Assembly: GCA_039028895.1 (NCBI GenBank)
Contig: JBCCHF010000043.1
Location: forward strand, 1-58,736
Source of the DNA: JAHDCJ01 sp039028895
GTDB taxonomy: Bacteria > Bacteroidota > Bacteroidia > Chitinophagales > Saprospiraceae
Direction: 5' to 3'
Length of the DNA stretch: 58,736 nt
Shown here piece after piece: positions 45,091 to 54,134 of this stretch. The notes under the pieces are model-generated. The model was not told the origin of the DNA, searched no databases, and was given only the letters and a program-made list of their open reading frames with translations. The position numbers and the translations under genes are program-made. Every line of letters begins with the position of its first letter. Positions within the stretch are counted from its first letter, which is position 1.

Positions 45091-46446
45091 ATGATAGAAA
45101 ACAGAATAGCAAAGCAGATCGAAAGCGTCCATCCTGTCAATTTGACTTCCGCTACCAATGACGCATTATTAACGTATTTCAGGAATACCTGGGAATTGTA
45201 TGAAAATCTTTTCAGCTCGATAAAAGCTCCTCAAACCTATTTCCTGAGCCCCGACCCTCTGCGAAACCCTCTTATTTTTTACTGGGGGCATACGGCAGCG
45301 TTCTATATCAATAAAATAGTCATGGCTGGTTTGTTGGAAAAAGGCATCAACCCAGCTTATGAAAAGTTATTCGCCATGGGGGTAGATCCCGACCTCCCGG
45401 AAAATCTTGAAGTAACGGATATTTGGCCTTCAGTTGAACAGGTCAATGCGTACCGATCTGAAGTTCACGCTGTGGTTTCCAGAGTTATAGAATCTGTGAC
45501 GATCGAAGGTAATATCAATGACACATCCCCAGTATGGTCCATTTTAATGGGCATTGAACATGATCGCATTCATTTTGAAACATCATCTGTGCTTATTCGA
45601 CAGTTACCCGTACATCTTCTGGCTTGCCCTAACGACTGGAATTACGCCCATACCAATGGCTGTCCTCCGGAAAATATCACAATCACGATGACAGGAGGAA
45701 CCATCAGGCTGGGAAAACCAAAAAGTGATGACCTTTTCGGGTGGGACAATGAGTATGGAAACCTTGAGGTCGATGTAGCCCCATTTGAGGCCACTCAAAA
45801 CCTGGTATCAAATGCAGAATACCTCGAATTTGTACTATCCGGAAGCTATAATAATCCGCAATACTGGAGTCCAGAGGGCCAGGAATGGAAATATCGGGTC
45901 AACGCCAGACATCCGAAATTTTGGTTGCGGAAACGATCAGGCTATGCTTATCGGGCCATGTTTAATGAAATTCCAATGCCTATGGATTGGCCTGTTGAAG
46001 TCAATGCTCATGAAGCTTTCGCTTATTGCCAATGGAAAGGAGATGGCTGGAGATTAATGACTGAAGCCGAATTTACCCTGATCGCTAAAGGCGATACGAC
46101 CAACACTATCCCCGAGCCCATGTTTAACAGCTACTGCAACCTCAACATGGCCTTTGGCTCGCCTACGCCAGTAGGCTATATGAACGCGGGTCGCAGCAAA
46201 GATGGGTTTAACGATATTTATGGCAACGTTTGGGACTGGTTAAGCAATGACTTTTATCCATTGCCTGGTTTTGAGATCCATCCGCTTTATACCGAATTTT
46301 CGAAACCCTTTTTCGATGAAGAACACAGTATGCTGCTTGGTGGCAGTTGGGCAACTACCGGAACCGGTGCTTCCCAGTTTTACCGCTTATGGTTCAGAAG
46401 ACATTTTTTCCAGCATGCCGGTTTCAGGTTAGCCAGAAGTCTCTAA
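45091..46446 (+). CDS. ovoA: OvoA-type 5-histidylcysteine sulfoxide synthase (no methyltransferase domain)
   Basis: About 451 residues from the ATG at 45091 (the frame extends up to 45022). The N-terminal DinB-like domain carries the iron ligands H67 (FYWGHTAAFY), H157 and H161 (GIEHDRIHFETSS). The FGE-sulfatase domain follows: IRLGKPKSDDLFGWDNEYG, EIPMPMDWPVEVNAHEA, and the end RRHFFQHAGFRLA. Closest to OvoA, which joins cysteine to histidine C5 to form a sulfoxide in ovothiol synthesis. The third, SAM-methyltransferase domain of OvoA is missing, so N-methylation must be absent or done elsewhere. No OvoB-like lyase is in the window. Confidence 0.88.
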   Translation: MIENRIAKQIESVHPVNLTSATNDALLTYFRNTWELYENLFSSIKAPQTYFLSPDPLRNPLIFYWGHTAAFYINKIVMAGLLEKGINPAYEKLFAMGVDPDLPENLEVTDIWPSVEQVNAYRSEVHAVVSRVIESVTIEGNINDTSPVWSILMGIEHDRIHFETSSVLIRQLPVHLLACPNDWNYAHTNGCPPENITITMTGGTIRLGKPKSDDLFGWDNEYGNLEVDVAPFEATQNLVSNAEYLEFVLSGSYNNPQYWSPEGQEWKYRVNARHPKFWLRKRSGYAYRAMFNEIPMPMDWPVEVNAHEAFAYCQWKGDGWRLMTEAEFTLIAKGDTTNTIPEPMFNSYCNLNMAFGSPTPVGYMNAGRSKDGFNDIYGNVWDWLSNDFYPLPGFEIHPLYTEFSKPFFDEEHSMLLGGSWATTGTGASQFYRLWFRRHFFQHAGFRLARSL

Positions 46447-46465
46447 GTCACTAAATTCCACCCCA

Positions 46466-47413
46466 GTGAAAATTCAGCATGATCAAATCATCAACGAAGC
46501 CAGGAATAGAGGCTATGATATTGCAGACCTTTCGGGAATATTAGGACCATTAGCCGTGTCGATTGCAAATAGCGAAAAATCAGAGTTGGTGTTTGAAGGT
46601 ACCCCTTTGTCCTTGATCAATTTGAGGTCATTAACTTATTTTGACAACAAACAACTTACCAAGCACGCTTTTGAAGAATTAGATATTCCTTTCCCCACCA
46701 GCTTACTCTTTAAATCTCCCGAAGATGAAGCCTTGGCTACTTTTTTTTCTTACGGGAAAAAATATGTCTGCAAGCCACCTGATATGACTGAAGGTATCGG
46801 TGTGGAAATGAATATTAGCTCAATGGAAGAGCTCAGAGATTATTGGAGACGCAATCATGAACTCAGTAACATTTTCATGCTTGAAGAGCAAGTTGAAGGC
46901 GATGATTTGAGAGCCCAGGTTATTGGCGGCCGAATAGTTGCCGCTTGCACAAGAGAGCCCGCTCATGTGTTTGGAAATGGCATTTATGACCTTTCGGCAC
47001 TCATTGAACAAAGGCTTAAGGTTATCAAAAGCCAAAACCCGATGAACGACCTTGTCATCGACCACACTTCAATGCAATTACTACATCAACAAAAAATCGG
47101 TCTTACTGACATTCCCGTAAAGGGAAGAAAAATAATTCTGAAAGAGCTCGCCAATATGTCCCAGGGCGCTCATGCCATAGATATCGTAGAAACCCTTCAT
47201 CCAGTTTACCAAGAATGGACTTCAAAGATCTGCAATTACCTGAATGTAGATTATTTCGCTATTGACATTATATCCCGAAATTTTGCTGAAGATCCTTACG
47301 AAAATGCTATTATTCTGGAAATTAATGCCAAACCCGAGTGGCTGCACCACACGTTCTCCGAAAGACGACAACACAATATTGCCGCTATGGTACTTGATCA
47401 TTTATTTGGCTAA
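46466..47413 (+). CDS. ATP-grasp ligase
   Basis: 315 residues from a GTG, 19 nt after ovoA, so co-transcribed. The fold is that of glutathione or cyanophycin synthetase-type ATP-grasp enzymes: DNKQLTKHAFEELDIPFP, YVCKPPDMTEGIGVEMN (nucleotide loop), LEEQVEGDDLRAQVIGGRIV, and the metal-binding end ILEINAKPEW. Such enzymes join a carboxylate to an amine. The gene pair suggests that the histidine-derived thiol is linked to another amino acid or peptide, but this is inference; substrate unknown. Confidence 0.85.
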   Translation: MKIQHDQIINEARNRGYDIADLSGILGPLAVSIANSEKSELVFEGTPLSLINLRSLTYFDNKQLTKHAFEELDIPFPTSLLFKSPEDEALATFFSYGKKYVCKPPDMTEGIGVEMNISSMEELRDYWRRNHELSNIFMLEEQVEGDDLRAQVIGGRIVAACTREPAHVFGNGIYDLSALIEQRLKVIKSQNPMNDLVIDHTSMQLLHQQKIGLTDIPVKGRKIILKELANMSQGAHAIDIVETLHPVYQEWTSKICNYLNVDYFAIDIISRNFAEDPYENAIILEINAKPEWLHHTFSERRQHNIAAMVLDHLFG

Positions 47414-47522
47414 AAAAATGTTAAAATACTGAAAGTAAACCCAACAGGCATAACCCTTTAATACAATATGATTAAATTGGGTATGATCAAAGTCGTGCGC
47501 TTTGGTCGCAGATGTATTAATT

Positions 47523-48992
47523 ATGACCAAACGCCACCATCGTCGTGCCAAATCAATAACCCCAATGCCAGAGGAGCTTATTGTGATTACTAAACCAAAT
47601 GCAGATATCTCACAACTGAATTCAACTATGGAAAGCCAGGGTGCAGTTCTGGATCCCATTTTCGGGCCTTCCAAAAAAATTGCCCGAATGGATAAAAATG
47701 CCATGGAAGTTTTAAATAAACAGGGCATTTATCCTGAAACTTTTTTCATTGCAAAAAGGGCTTCTGACCTCAAGGCACTCCATCAGCAACTTAAGGATCA
47801 TCCCTTGGTGGACTCGGCCTACATCAAACCGCCAACTTTTCCTGCCATGATGATGGATGATGGCCTGGTACCTGTAAATCCTGATGGGCCCACACCTTCT
47901 TTTTATAGCATGCAAGGATATCTTTTTGATCCACCGGATGGCATCAATGCCCGTCTTTCCTGGCGTCTTGAAGGTGGATATGGTGAAGGTGTCAAGATAA
48001 TAGATATCGAAGGGGCATGGCAATTTAGTCACGAAGACCTGCAAGCCAATATTGGTGGCATGATTGCCGGCGAACAAATTGATGATCTCCTCTGGCGCAA
48101 TCATGGCACAGCTGTAATCGGTGAATTGGGAGGCGATGAAAACGATTATGGCATCGTTGGCATCTGTCCGAGAGCATTTATCCGATGTGTGTCGATGTTC
48201 GGCATAGGCTCTGCGAAAGCTATTGTCATGGCATCTGATGCGCTCGACTACGGCGATTTGTTACTCATTGAACTCCAGAGACCAGGACCATTCGCCGACT
48301 TCATGATCAATCCTGATCAGGATGGTTATATGGCGATTGAGTGGTGGCCTGATGACTTCGCAGCTATCCTCTATGCAACCAGTAAAGGGGTTATCGTTGT
48401 TGAAGCAGCAGGTAATGGTGGTGTCAATTTTGATGATTCGTTACTCGATGTTCCAATGCCGGATTTCCCTTCATTTTGGGGTAACCCACTTTCAATTAGC
48501 GGACCTCTTTCAGGTGCTATCATTGTAGGGGCTGGGGCACCTCCTCCGGGTACAAATGGCAATGATAATGGGCCTGACAGGTCGAGGTTGTCATTCTCCT
48601 GTTTTGGTGAGCGAGTTGATGCACAAGGCTGGGGAGCAGAAGTCGTAACCTGCGGTTATGGCGAGCTACAGGGCGGTGATTTCGAGCCTTACTGGTACAC
48701 CGATGATTTTGGTGGCACCTCGTCGGCTTCACCTATTGTGACCGGAGCTCTGGCACTGGTACAGGGAAGATTGAGATATCTTGAACGGCCTGTTCTCAGC
48801 CCTGCAAGGGCAAGAGAGATATTGCGCACCACAGGTTCTCCACAACAGGAGGGTCCCGATGCACCGCTGACACAACGCATCGGAAACCGACCTGAACTGA
48901 GAGAAATCTTTATGCTGCTTGATATTATCGACGATAATGATACCGGGAGTGATGATTTCAGTGAAAATTTTATTGATGAATCAATGCCTTAA
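47523..48992 (+). CDS. S8 subtilisin-like peptidase without signal peptide
   Basis: About 489 residues from the ATG at 47523; TTG at 47502 is an alternative. Catalytic residues: D161 in VKIIDIEGAW, H194 in RNHGTAVIGE, oxyanion N298 in EAAGNGG, and S400 in GGTSSASPIVTGA. The N-terminal 120 residues resemble a propeptide-like fold, and the C-terminus is acidic. No signal peptide or T9SS tail, so a cytoplasmic or non-classically released enzyme. It follows the ATP-grasp gene after 109 nt; the link is uncertain. Confidence 0.88.
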   Translation: MTKRHHRRAKSITPMPEELIVITKPNADISQLNSTMESQGAVLDPIFGPSKKIARMDKNAMEVLNKQGIYPETFFIAKRASDLKALHQQLKDHPLVDSAYIKPPTFPAMMMDDGLVPVNPDGPTPSFYSMQGYLFDPPDGINARLSWRLEGGYGEGVKIIDIEGAWQFSHEDLQANIGGMIAGEQIDDLLWRNHGTAVIGELGGDENDYGIVGICPRAFIRCVSMFGIGSAKAIVMASDALDYGDLLLIELQRPGPFADFMINPDQDGYMAIEWWPDDFAAILYATSKGVIVVEAAGNGGVNFDDSLLDVPMPDFPSFWGNPLSISGPLSGAIIVGAGAPPPGTNGNDNGPDRSRLSFSCFGERVDAQGWGAEVVTCGYGELQGGDFEPYWYTDDFGGTSSASPIVTGALALVQGRLRYLERPVLSPARAREILRTTGSPQQEGPDAPLTQRIGNRPELREIFMLLDIIDDNDTGSDDFSENFIDESMP

Positions 48993-48993
48993 T

Positions 48994-49431
48994 CTATCGA
49001 TCCACCACCTTGGTTTGATCAATAGACGGTTCAACTATTAGCTCTCCTTTCCTGATGATGATTTCTTCATCCTGATCAATGATGGAGTACATGTAAATGC
49101 CGGGAACGGTTCGCAGACTGCATTCTTTCCCGTTTACCGGAATGACAAGTTCGATTACACCAACATTGCTTGCTTCATCTAAGTTTTCCAGTTTTACTTT
49201 GACAGGAATATCACTCGTATTCTGGAAACAGAGTTTGCCGAAAGCCGAAAAGTCTTTGCCTTTCTTTTGTCGGTTTTTCTTTTTTGAATTCAGTGCTTTA
49301 AACAATTCAACAACAACTTCACTGCCGCCAATAATCTGGTCGACAGTTTGATTGGAAGTCTGGGCTGGTTGGCTGAGTATGGATGGGCAAAATGGCAACA
49401 TAGCCATCAAAAAAATGATTAGTGTTTTCAT
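48994..49431 (-). CDS. small secreted protein of unknown function
   Basis: 145 residues with a signal peptide (LIIFLMAMLPFCPSILSQ). A basic patch (KKKNRQKKGKD) and a beta-rich part (CFQNTSDIPVKVKLEN) follow. Not a recognised family. Its stop is 1 nt from the convergent subtilase stop, so there is no room for a terminator between them. Confidence 0.65.
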   Translation of the reverse strand: MKTLIIFLMAMLPFCPSILSQPAQTSNQTVDQIIGGSEVVVELFKALNSKKKNRQKKGKDFSAFGKLCFQNTSDIPVKVKLENLDEASNVGVIELVIPVNGKECSLRTVPGIYMYSIIDQDEEIIIRKGELIVEPSIDQTKVVDR

Positions 49432-49649
49432 TTTTCCATGATTTTAGTGAGATGATTATAGCCAAAAGCATCATCTCGAGGTTAAAAAATGATGAGAGAT
49501 AAAAAGAGATGACAGGAAGTAGAATAGATGAGGGTTTGCCAGCAATCACAACCGGATCTATTAATAATTGATGATAGTCAGGTCATTTTTGGTGTGCTAT
49601 TCAGTTGATTTTCTCCTCTTTATTGAGGTTTGCCCGGATTATCCGTAAA

Positions 49650-49679
49650 TTGCTCTTGGTGTTTTCAACACTAAATTTT
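49650..49679 (+). promoter_or_regulatory. candidate deoC promoter with internal inverted repeat
   Basis: TTG (49650-49652), 19 nt, TAAATTTT (49672-49679, seven of eight to TAnnTTTG). Within the spacer is GTGTT-TTC-AACAC (49659-49671), an inverted repeat that could bind a regulator. A small hairpin CTCCTG-AATGA-CAGGAG lies in the leader (49681-49697). Confidence 0.4.
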
Positions 49680-49719
49680 TCTCCTGAATGACAGGAGCCA
49701 AATTAAGAATGCTCTGTTT

Positions 49720-50721
49720 ATGAAAAATAATGGAAAACTAACTACTGATAAGGCGCCGGCAGCACATGCTGATATCAAGCGTCCACCTATCATACCACTC
49801 GACCTGGACATGATTAAGGGAATCAGGATCAATAAATCAGCCGTTGAACGTCGTGCTGCGACAATGGGTAAACGACGCTCTATCAAGAAGCAATGGCAGG
49901 CGGCCTGGCTGCTCAAAGCCATTTCGTGTATCGACCTTACAACCCTCGCAGGTGATGACACCCCCGGAAATGTAATTCGCCTCTGTGGCAAAGCCAGACA
50001 ACCCGTTCGCAAAGACCTGATGGCTGCACTGGGTGTTGGAGACCTTGACCTTACAACAGGGGCCGTTTGTGTTTACCACAATCTCATCCCTACTGCTGTT
50101 GAATGTCTGAAGGGCACAAACATTCCAATTGCCGCTGTATCAACTGGTTTTCCAGCAGGCCAGATTCCCCTGGATTTTAAAATCCAACAGATCGAAGCCT
50201 CCGTTGCTGCAGGAGCCACAGAAATCGACATCGTTATCAGTCGTGCTCATGTATTAAAAGAGAATTGGAAAGCATTATACGAAGAGGTTGCTGCATACCG
50301 TAAAGCATGTGGCCCGGCACATATGAAGTCTATTATTGCTACTGGCGAATTGAGCACTCTGACGAATGTCTCCAAAGCCAGCTATGTCTGTATGATGGCT
50401 GGGTCAGATTTTATCAAAACGAGTACTGGTAAAGAACCAGTCAATGCGACTTTACCAGTAAGCCTTGTTATGGTCCGTGCCATTCGTGATTTTTATGAGC
50501 AGACTGGTCAAATCGTTGGCTTCAAGCCTGCTGGGGGCATTCGAAAGGCGAAGGAGGCCTTAAGCTGGCTTATTTTAATCAAAGAAGAGTTAGGTGATGA
50601 CTGGTTGCGACCTGAGTTATTCCGTTTTGGCGCTTCAAGCTTGCTGGCGGATATCGAAAGACAATTGGAGCACCATGTAACTGGGAGATATTCCGCTTCA
50701 TTCAGACATCCTATGGGGTGA
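49720..50721 (+). CDS. deoC: deoxyribose-phosphate aldolase
   Basis: 333 residues, longer at the N-terminus than short DeoC (about 220-260) and of the larger type. It cleaves 2-deoxyribose-5-phosphate to glyceraldehyde-3-phosphate and acetaldehyde. Schiff-base lysine K233 in SDFIKTSTGK and second lysine K269 in VGFKPAGGIRKAKEA; ATEIDIVISRA holds an active-site aspartate. It opens a same-strand pair with the two-domain aldehyde dehydrogenase, which could oxidise the acetaldehyde formed. Confidence 0.94.
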   Translation: MKNNGKLTTDKAPAAHADIKRPPIIPLDLDMIKGIRINKSAVERRAATMGKRRSIKKQWQAAWLLKAISCIDLTTLAGDDTPGNVIRLCGKARQPVRKDLMAALGVGDLDLTTGAVCVYHNLIPTAVECLKGTNIPIAAVSTGFPAGQIPLDFKIQQIEASVAAGATEIDIVISRAHVLKENWKALYEEVAAYRKACGPAHMKSIIATGELSTLTNVSKASYVCMMAGSDFIKTSTGKEPVNATLPVSLVMVRAIRDFYEQTGQIVGFKPAGGIRKAKEALSWLILIKEELGDDWLRPELFRFGASSLLADIERQLEHHVTGRYSASFRHPMG

Positions 50722-50775
50722 TCTGCCAGCAGGTAGGTAGTAGGTAACTTTTATTAACAACAATCAACCACTATA

Positions 50776-53166
50776 ATGGAGATTAAAGAAATTTTTGAGA
50801 CAATGGAATATGGTCCAGCTCCGGAAAGCGCTAAAATCGCGATGGATTGGCTGGAAAGCCATAAGCAGAAATTCGGGTTGTTTATTGATGGGAAATGGGT
50901 GAAATCTTCTTCAGGAGAATTCTTCAAAAGCATTAATCCTTCCAATAAAAATTTCCTGGCCGAGCTCTCTGAAGCCAACCAGAAAGATGTTGACAAAGCA
51001 GTCGCAGCTGCCAAAAAAGCTTTACCTGGATGGGTTAAAGCAGGCGGACATGCAAGAGCTCGCTATCTCTATGCGATTGCACGACAAATACAAAAGCACT
51101 CAAGATTGTTCGCTGTCCTTGAATCTATGGACAATGGGAAACCAATCAGAGAAACACGCGACATTGATATTCCTCTAGTGGCCAGACACTTTTATCATCA
51201 TGCAGGATGGGCACAGGTCATGGAAACTGAGATGTCTGATTATCGTGAAATCGGGGTCATTGGCCAGATAATCCCATGGAATTTTCCACTCCTGATGCTG
51301 GCTTGGAAAATTGCACCTGCTTTGGCAATGGGTAACACTGTTGTACTTAAACCAGCCGAATTCACTTCGCTCACTGCCATGCTGTTTGCAAAAATTTGCC
51401 AACAGGTCGGTTTGCCAAAGGGCGTAGTCAATATCATTACAGGCCATGGCACAACAGGTGCTGCAATAGTAGAACATAAAGATGTAGATAAAGTCGCCTT
51501 TACCGGTTCAACAGAAGTTGGCCGGATAATCAGGCGCGCTACAGCAGGGACTGGCAAAAAGATCTCCCTCGAATTAGGTGGTAAATCACCGTTTATCGTA
51601 TTCGAAGATGCCGATCTCGATTCAGTCGTGGAAGGCGTTGTAGATGCCATCTGGTTTAACCAGGGGCAGGTTTGCTGCGCAGGATCACGCCTTTTGGTCG
51701 CCGAATCTATCGCAAAAAAACTTTACAAGAAGATTCGTGCGAGAATGGAAAAATTGAGAGTAGGCGATTCGCTCGACAAAGGGATTGACATTGGGGCAAT
51801 TGTGGCTCCTGTTCAACTAAAAACGATCAAAAGTCTGGTCAAGAAAGGTGTCGATGAGGGTTGTAGTATCTTCCAACCCAGTTGGGCTACTCCGAAAGAC
51901 GGCTACTTCTATCCACCAACTCTTTTCACTGATGTCTCTCCTGCTTCGACTATTGCGCAGGTTGAGATTTTTGGTCCTGTTCTCGTCGCTATGAGTTTCC
52001 GCACCCATGCTGAAGCCGTCAAACTCGCCAATAACACACGATACGGCTTAGCCGCCAGTATCTGGACGGAAAATATCAATCTCGCTCTTGATGTGGCACC
52101 AAAAGTAAAAGCAGGAACAGTCTGGATCAATTGCACCAATGTTTTTGATGCAGCATCCGGATTTGGCGGTTATCGCGAATCAGGATTTGGCCGTGAAGGC
52201 GGAAAAGAAGGCTTATACGAATACATGAAACTTCGAATTGAAGACGAGTTTCGCGCTAAGCCATTTGCTGAAGGCAAAGATAAATCGAAAAGAAAGTCTG
52301 ATAATAATGGAACACTTCCTTCGATAGACCGCACCTTCAAATTGTACATTGGCGGCAAGCAGGTGAGGCCTGATGGCGGCTACAGCATAAGCATTAATGA
52401 TACCAATGGCCAACACATAGCCGAAGTTTCTCGAGGTAACAGAAAAGATGTAAGAAACGCAGTGGAGGCCGCACATAAAGCAGGAGGTTGGACATCAAAA
52501 ACCGGTCATTCCAGGGCCCAGGTTCTTTATTTCCTTGCGGAAAATCTTGATGTAAGACGTGAAGAGTTTGCGCAACGACTCGTTCAGACTACAGGCGTTT
52601 CCAACAAAGCAGCGATGGCTGAAGTAGATGCATCAATTGAACGCATTTGCTATTATGCAGCAATGGCCGACAAATACGATGGCCATGTCCACCACACCAT
52701 AACCCGTAATGTAACATTGGCTATGCCTGAAGCAATTGGGGTAATTGGGGTATGTTGCCCTGAAGAAGCCCCATTACTTGGGTTTATTTCCACTGTAATT
52801 CCGGCAATTGCCATGGGTAATCGAGTTATCGCGTTACCGTCGGAAGACTACCCGCTTTCTGCTACTGACCTGTACCAGGTTTTGGAAACTTCTGATGTAC
52901 CAGGAGGCGTCGTTAATATCATCACCGGCAAACAGGAAGAGCTATTGAAAACTCTGGCCGAGCATGATGATATAGAAGGCATGTGGTATTTTGGATCCAA
53001 AGACGGTAGTAAACTCGTCGAACATGCTTCGGCTGAAAACATGAAACGCACGTGGGTCAGCTTTGGCAAACATCGCGACTGGAACAATCCGGCCCATGGA
53101 ATGGGCCAGGAGTTTCTGCGAAAAGCAACGATCATTAAGAATATTTGGGTCCCTTACGGGGAATAG
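50776..53166 (+). CDS. two-domain aldehyde dehydrogenase (ALDH16-like)
   Basis: 796 residues: a full ALDH domain (about 25-490) and a second, shorter ALDH-like domain (about 515-796). In the first, LELGGKSP and the catalytic cysteine C300 in GQVCCAGSR are present, so it should be active. The second has the N-terminal fold (VCCPEEAPLLGF, GGVVNIITG) but no catalytic cysteine motif, so it is structural. This is the ALDH16 architecture. After deoC (54 nt), the expected substrate is acetaldehyde, giving acetate; not proven. Confidence 0.9.
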   Translation: MEIKEIFETMEYGPAPESAKIAMDWLESHKQKFGLFIDGKWVKSSSGEFFKSINPSNKNFLAELSEANQKDVDKAVAAAKKALPGWVKAGGHARARYLYAIARQIQKHSRLFAVLESMDNGKPIRETRDIDIPLVARHFYHHAGWAQVMETEMSDYREIGVIGQIIPWNFPLLMLAWKIAPALAMGNTVVLKPAEFTSLTAMLFAKICQQVGLPKGVVNIITGHGTTGAAIVEHKDVDKVAFTGSTEVGRIIRRATAGTGKKISLELGGKSPFIVFEDADLDSVVEGVVDAIWFNQGQVCCAGSRLLVAESIAKKLYKKIRARMEKLRVGDSLDKGIDIGAIVAPVQLKTIKSLVKKGVDEGCSIFQPSWATPKDGYFYPPTLFTDVSPASTIAQVEIFGPVLVAMSFRTHAEAVKLANNTRYGLAASIWTENINLALDVAPKVKAGTVWINCTNVFDAASGFGGYRESGFGREGGKEGLYEYMKLRIEDEFRAKPFAEGKDKSKRKSDNNGTLPSIDRTFKLYIGGKQVRPDGGYSISINDTNGQHIAEVSRGNRKDVRNAVEAAHKAGGWTSKTGHSRAQVLYFLAENLDVRREEFAQRLVQTTGVSNKAAMAEVDASIERICYYAAMADKYDGHVHHTITRNVTLAMPEAIGVIGVCCPEEAPLLGFISTVIPAIAMGNRVIALPSEDYPLSATDLYQVLETSDVPGGVVNIITGKQEELLKTLAEHDDIEGMWYFGSKDGSKLVEHASAENMKRTWVSFGKHRDWNNPAHGMGQEFLRKATIIKNIWVPYGE

Positions 53167-53182
53167 GGTTTTCACGAACCTC

Positions 53183-54082
53183 CTATGCTGGAGGAAGGGT
53201 AACAATCCGGTCAAGGACGACTTTTATGAGGTCTTTTACGATGACTTTATAATCTTCTGAGTACCCTTTTCTCACCCGGTTAGCGATAATCGCACAACAG
53301 GTACAACAATTGTGACCCAGCATTTTACCAAGCCCGTACAGGGCAGACGTTTCCATTTCAAAATTGGTAATCTTGTGTTGCCCATCATCGAATGACTCCA
53401 TACGCTCGTTGAGGGTTTCATCTTTAGGTTTGAGGTATAAGGCTCTCCCCTGTGGGCCATAAAACCCTGAAGCAGTGATTGTCACCCCTTTACTCATGCC
53501 TTCTCCGAGATGGCTAACCAATCGCTCTGAACCTTTGACGATATAAGGTCTGGAGAGGTCTGAATTCCAATTAAGATGATCGTTAATCCGATCGCAAAGG
53601 GCAGCTTCCTCTCTAGTAAATTCGTAGTTATAGTAGTAAAGAAGACCGTCAAGTCCCAGCGCATATTCCGAAACCAAGTGAGCACCTACAGGTACATCAT
53701 ATTGGATAGAACCGGAGGTGCCAATTCGGATCAGGTTGAGTTTTTTCCTTTTCGGAAAAGGGATGCGTTTTTCAAGGTCAATATTTACGGCAGCATCCAG
53801 CTCATTGACTACGATATCGATATTATCAGTACCAATTCCGGTCGACAGTACTGTAATCCGGGTTCCTTTATAGATGCCCGTGTGGGTAATAAATTCACGA
53901 TTCTTGATCTTATGTTCAACATGATCAAATAGGCTACTGATCAGGTTTACCCTACCCTGATCTCCGACCAATATTACGGTGTCGGCAATGTGCTCAGGCT
54001 TGAGATGAAGGTGGTATACGCTGCCATCATCATTTAGCACCAATTCTGAGTCAGGTATGTAATTTTGATCCATTGACTGCAA
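53183..54082 (-). CDS. nucleoside phosphorylase, uridine phosphorylase type
   Basis: 299 residues (ATG at 54073 is an alternative start). PNP/UDP phosphorylase fold: VILVGDQGRVNLIS, RITVLSTGIGTDNIDIVVNEL, IRIGTSGSIQYDVPVG, and the substrate-binding FEMETSALYGLGK. It phosphorolyses uridine or a related nucleoside to ribose-1-phosphate and base. It is divergent from deoD and converges on the aldehyde dehydrogenase, giving a nucleoside-catabolism group. Confidence 0.88.
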   Translation of the reverse strand: MQSMDQNYIPDSELVLNDDGSVYHLHLKPEHIADTVILVGDQGRVNLISSLFDHVEHKIKNREFITHTGIYKGTRITVLSTGIGTDNIDIVVNELDAAVNIDLEKRIPFPKRKKLNLIRIGTSGSIQYDVPVGAHLVSEYALGLDGLLYYYNYEFTREEAALCDRINDHLNWNSDLSRPYIVKGSERLVSHLGEGMSKGVTITASGFYGPQGRALYLKPKDETLNERMESFDDGQHKITNFEMETSALYGLGKMLGHNCCTCCAIIANRVRKGYSEDYKVIVKDLIKVVLDRIVTLPPA

Positions 54083-54134
54083 GATTGTGAAATAAATAGT
54101 AGTTTAGATTCTAAATAAAAAATAAAGATAAACA

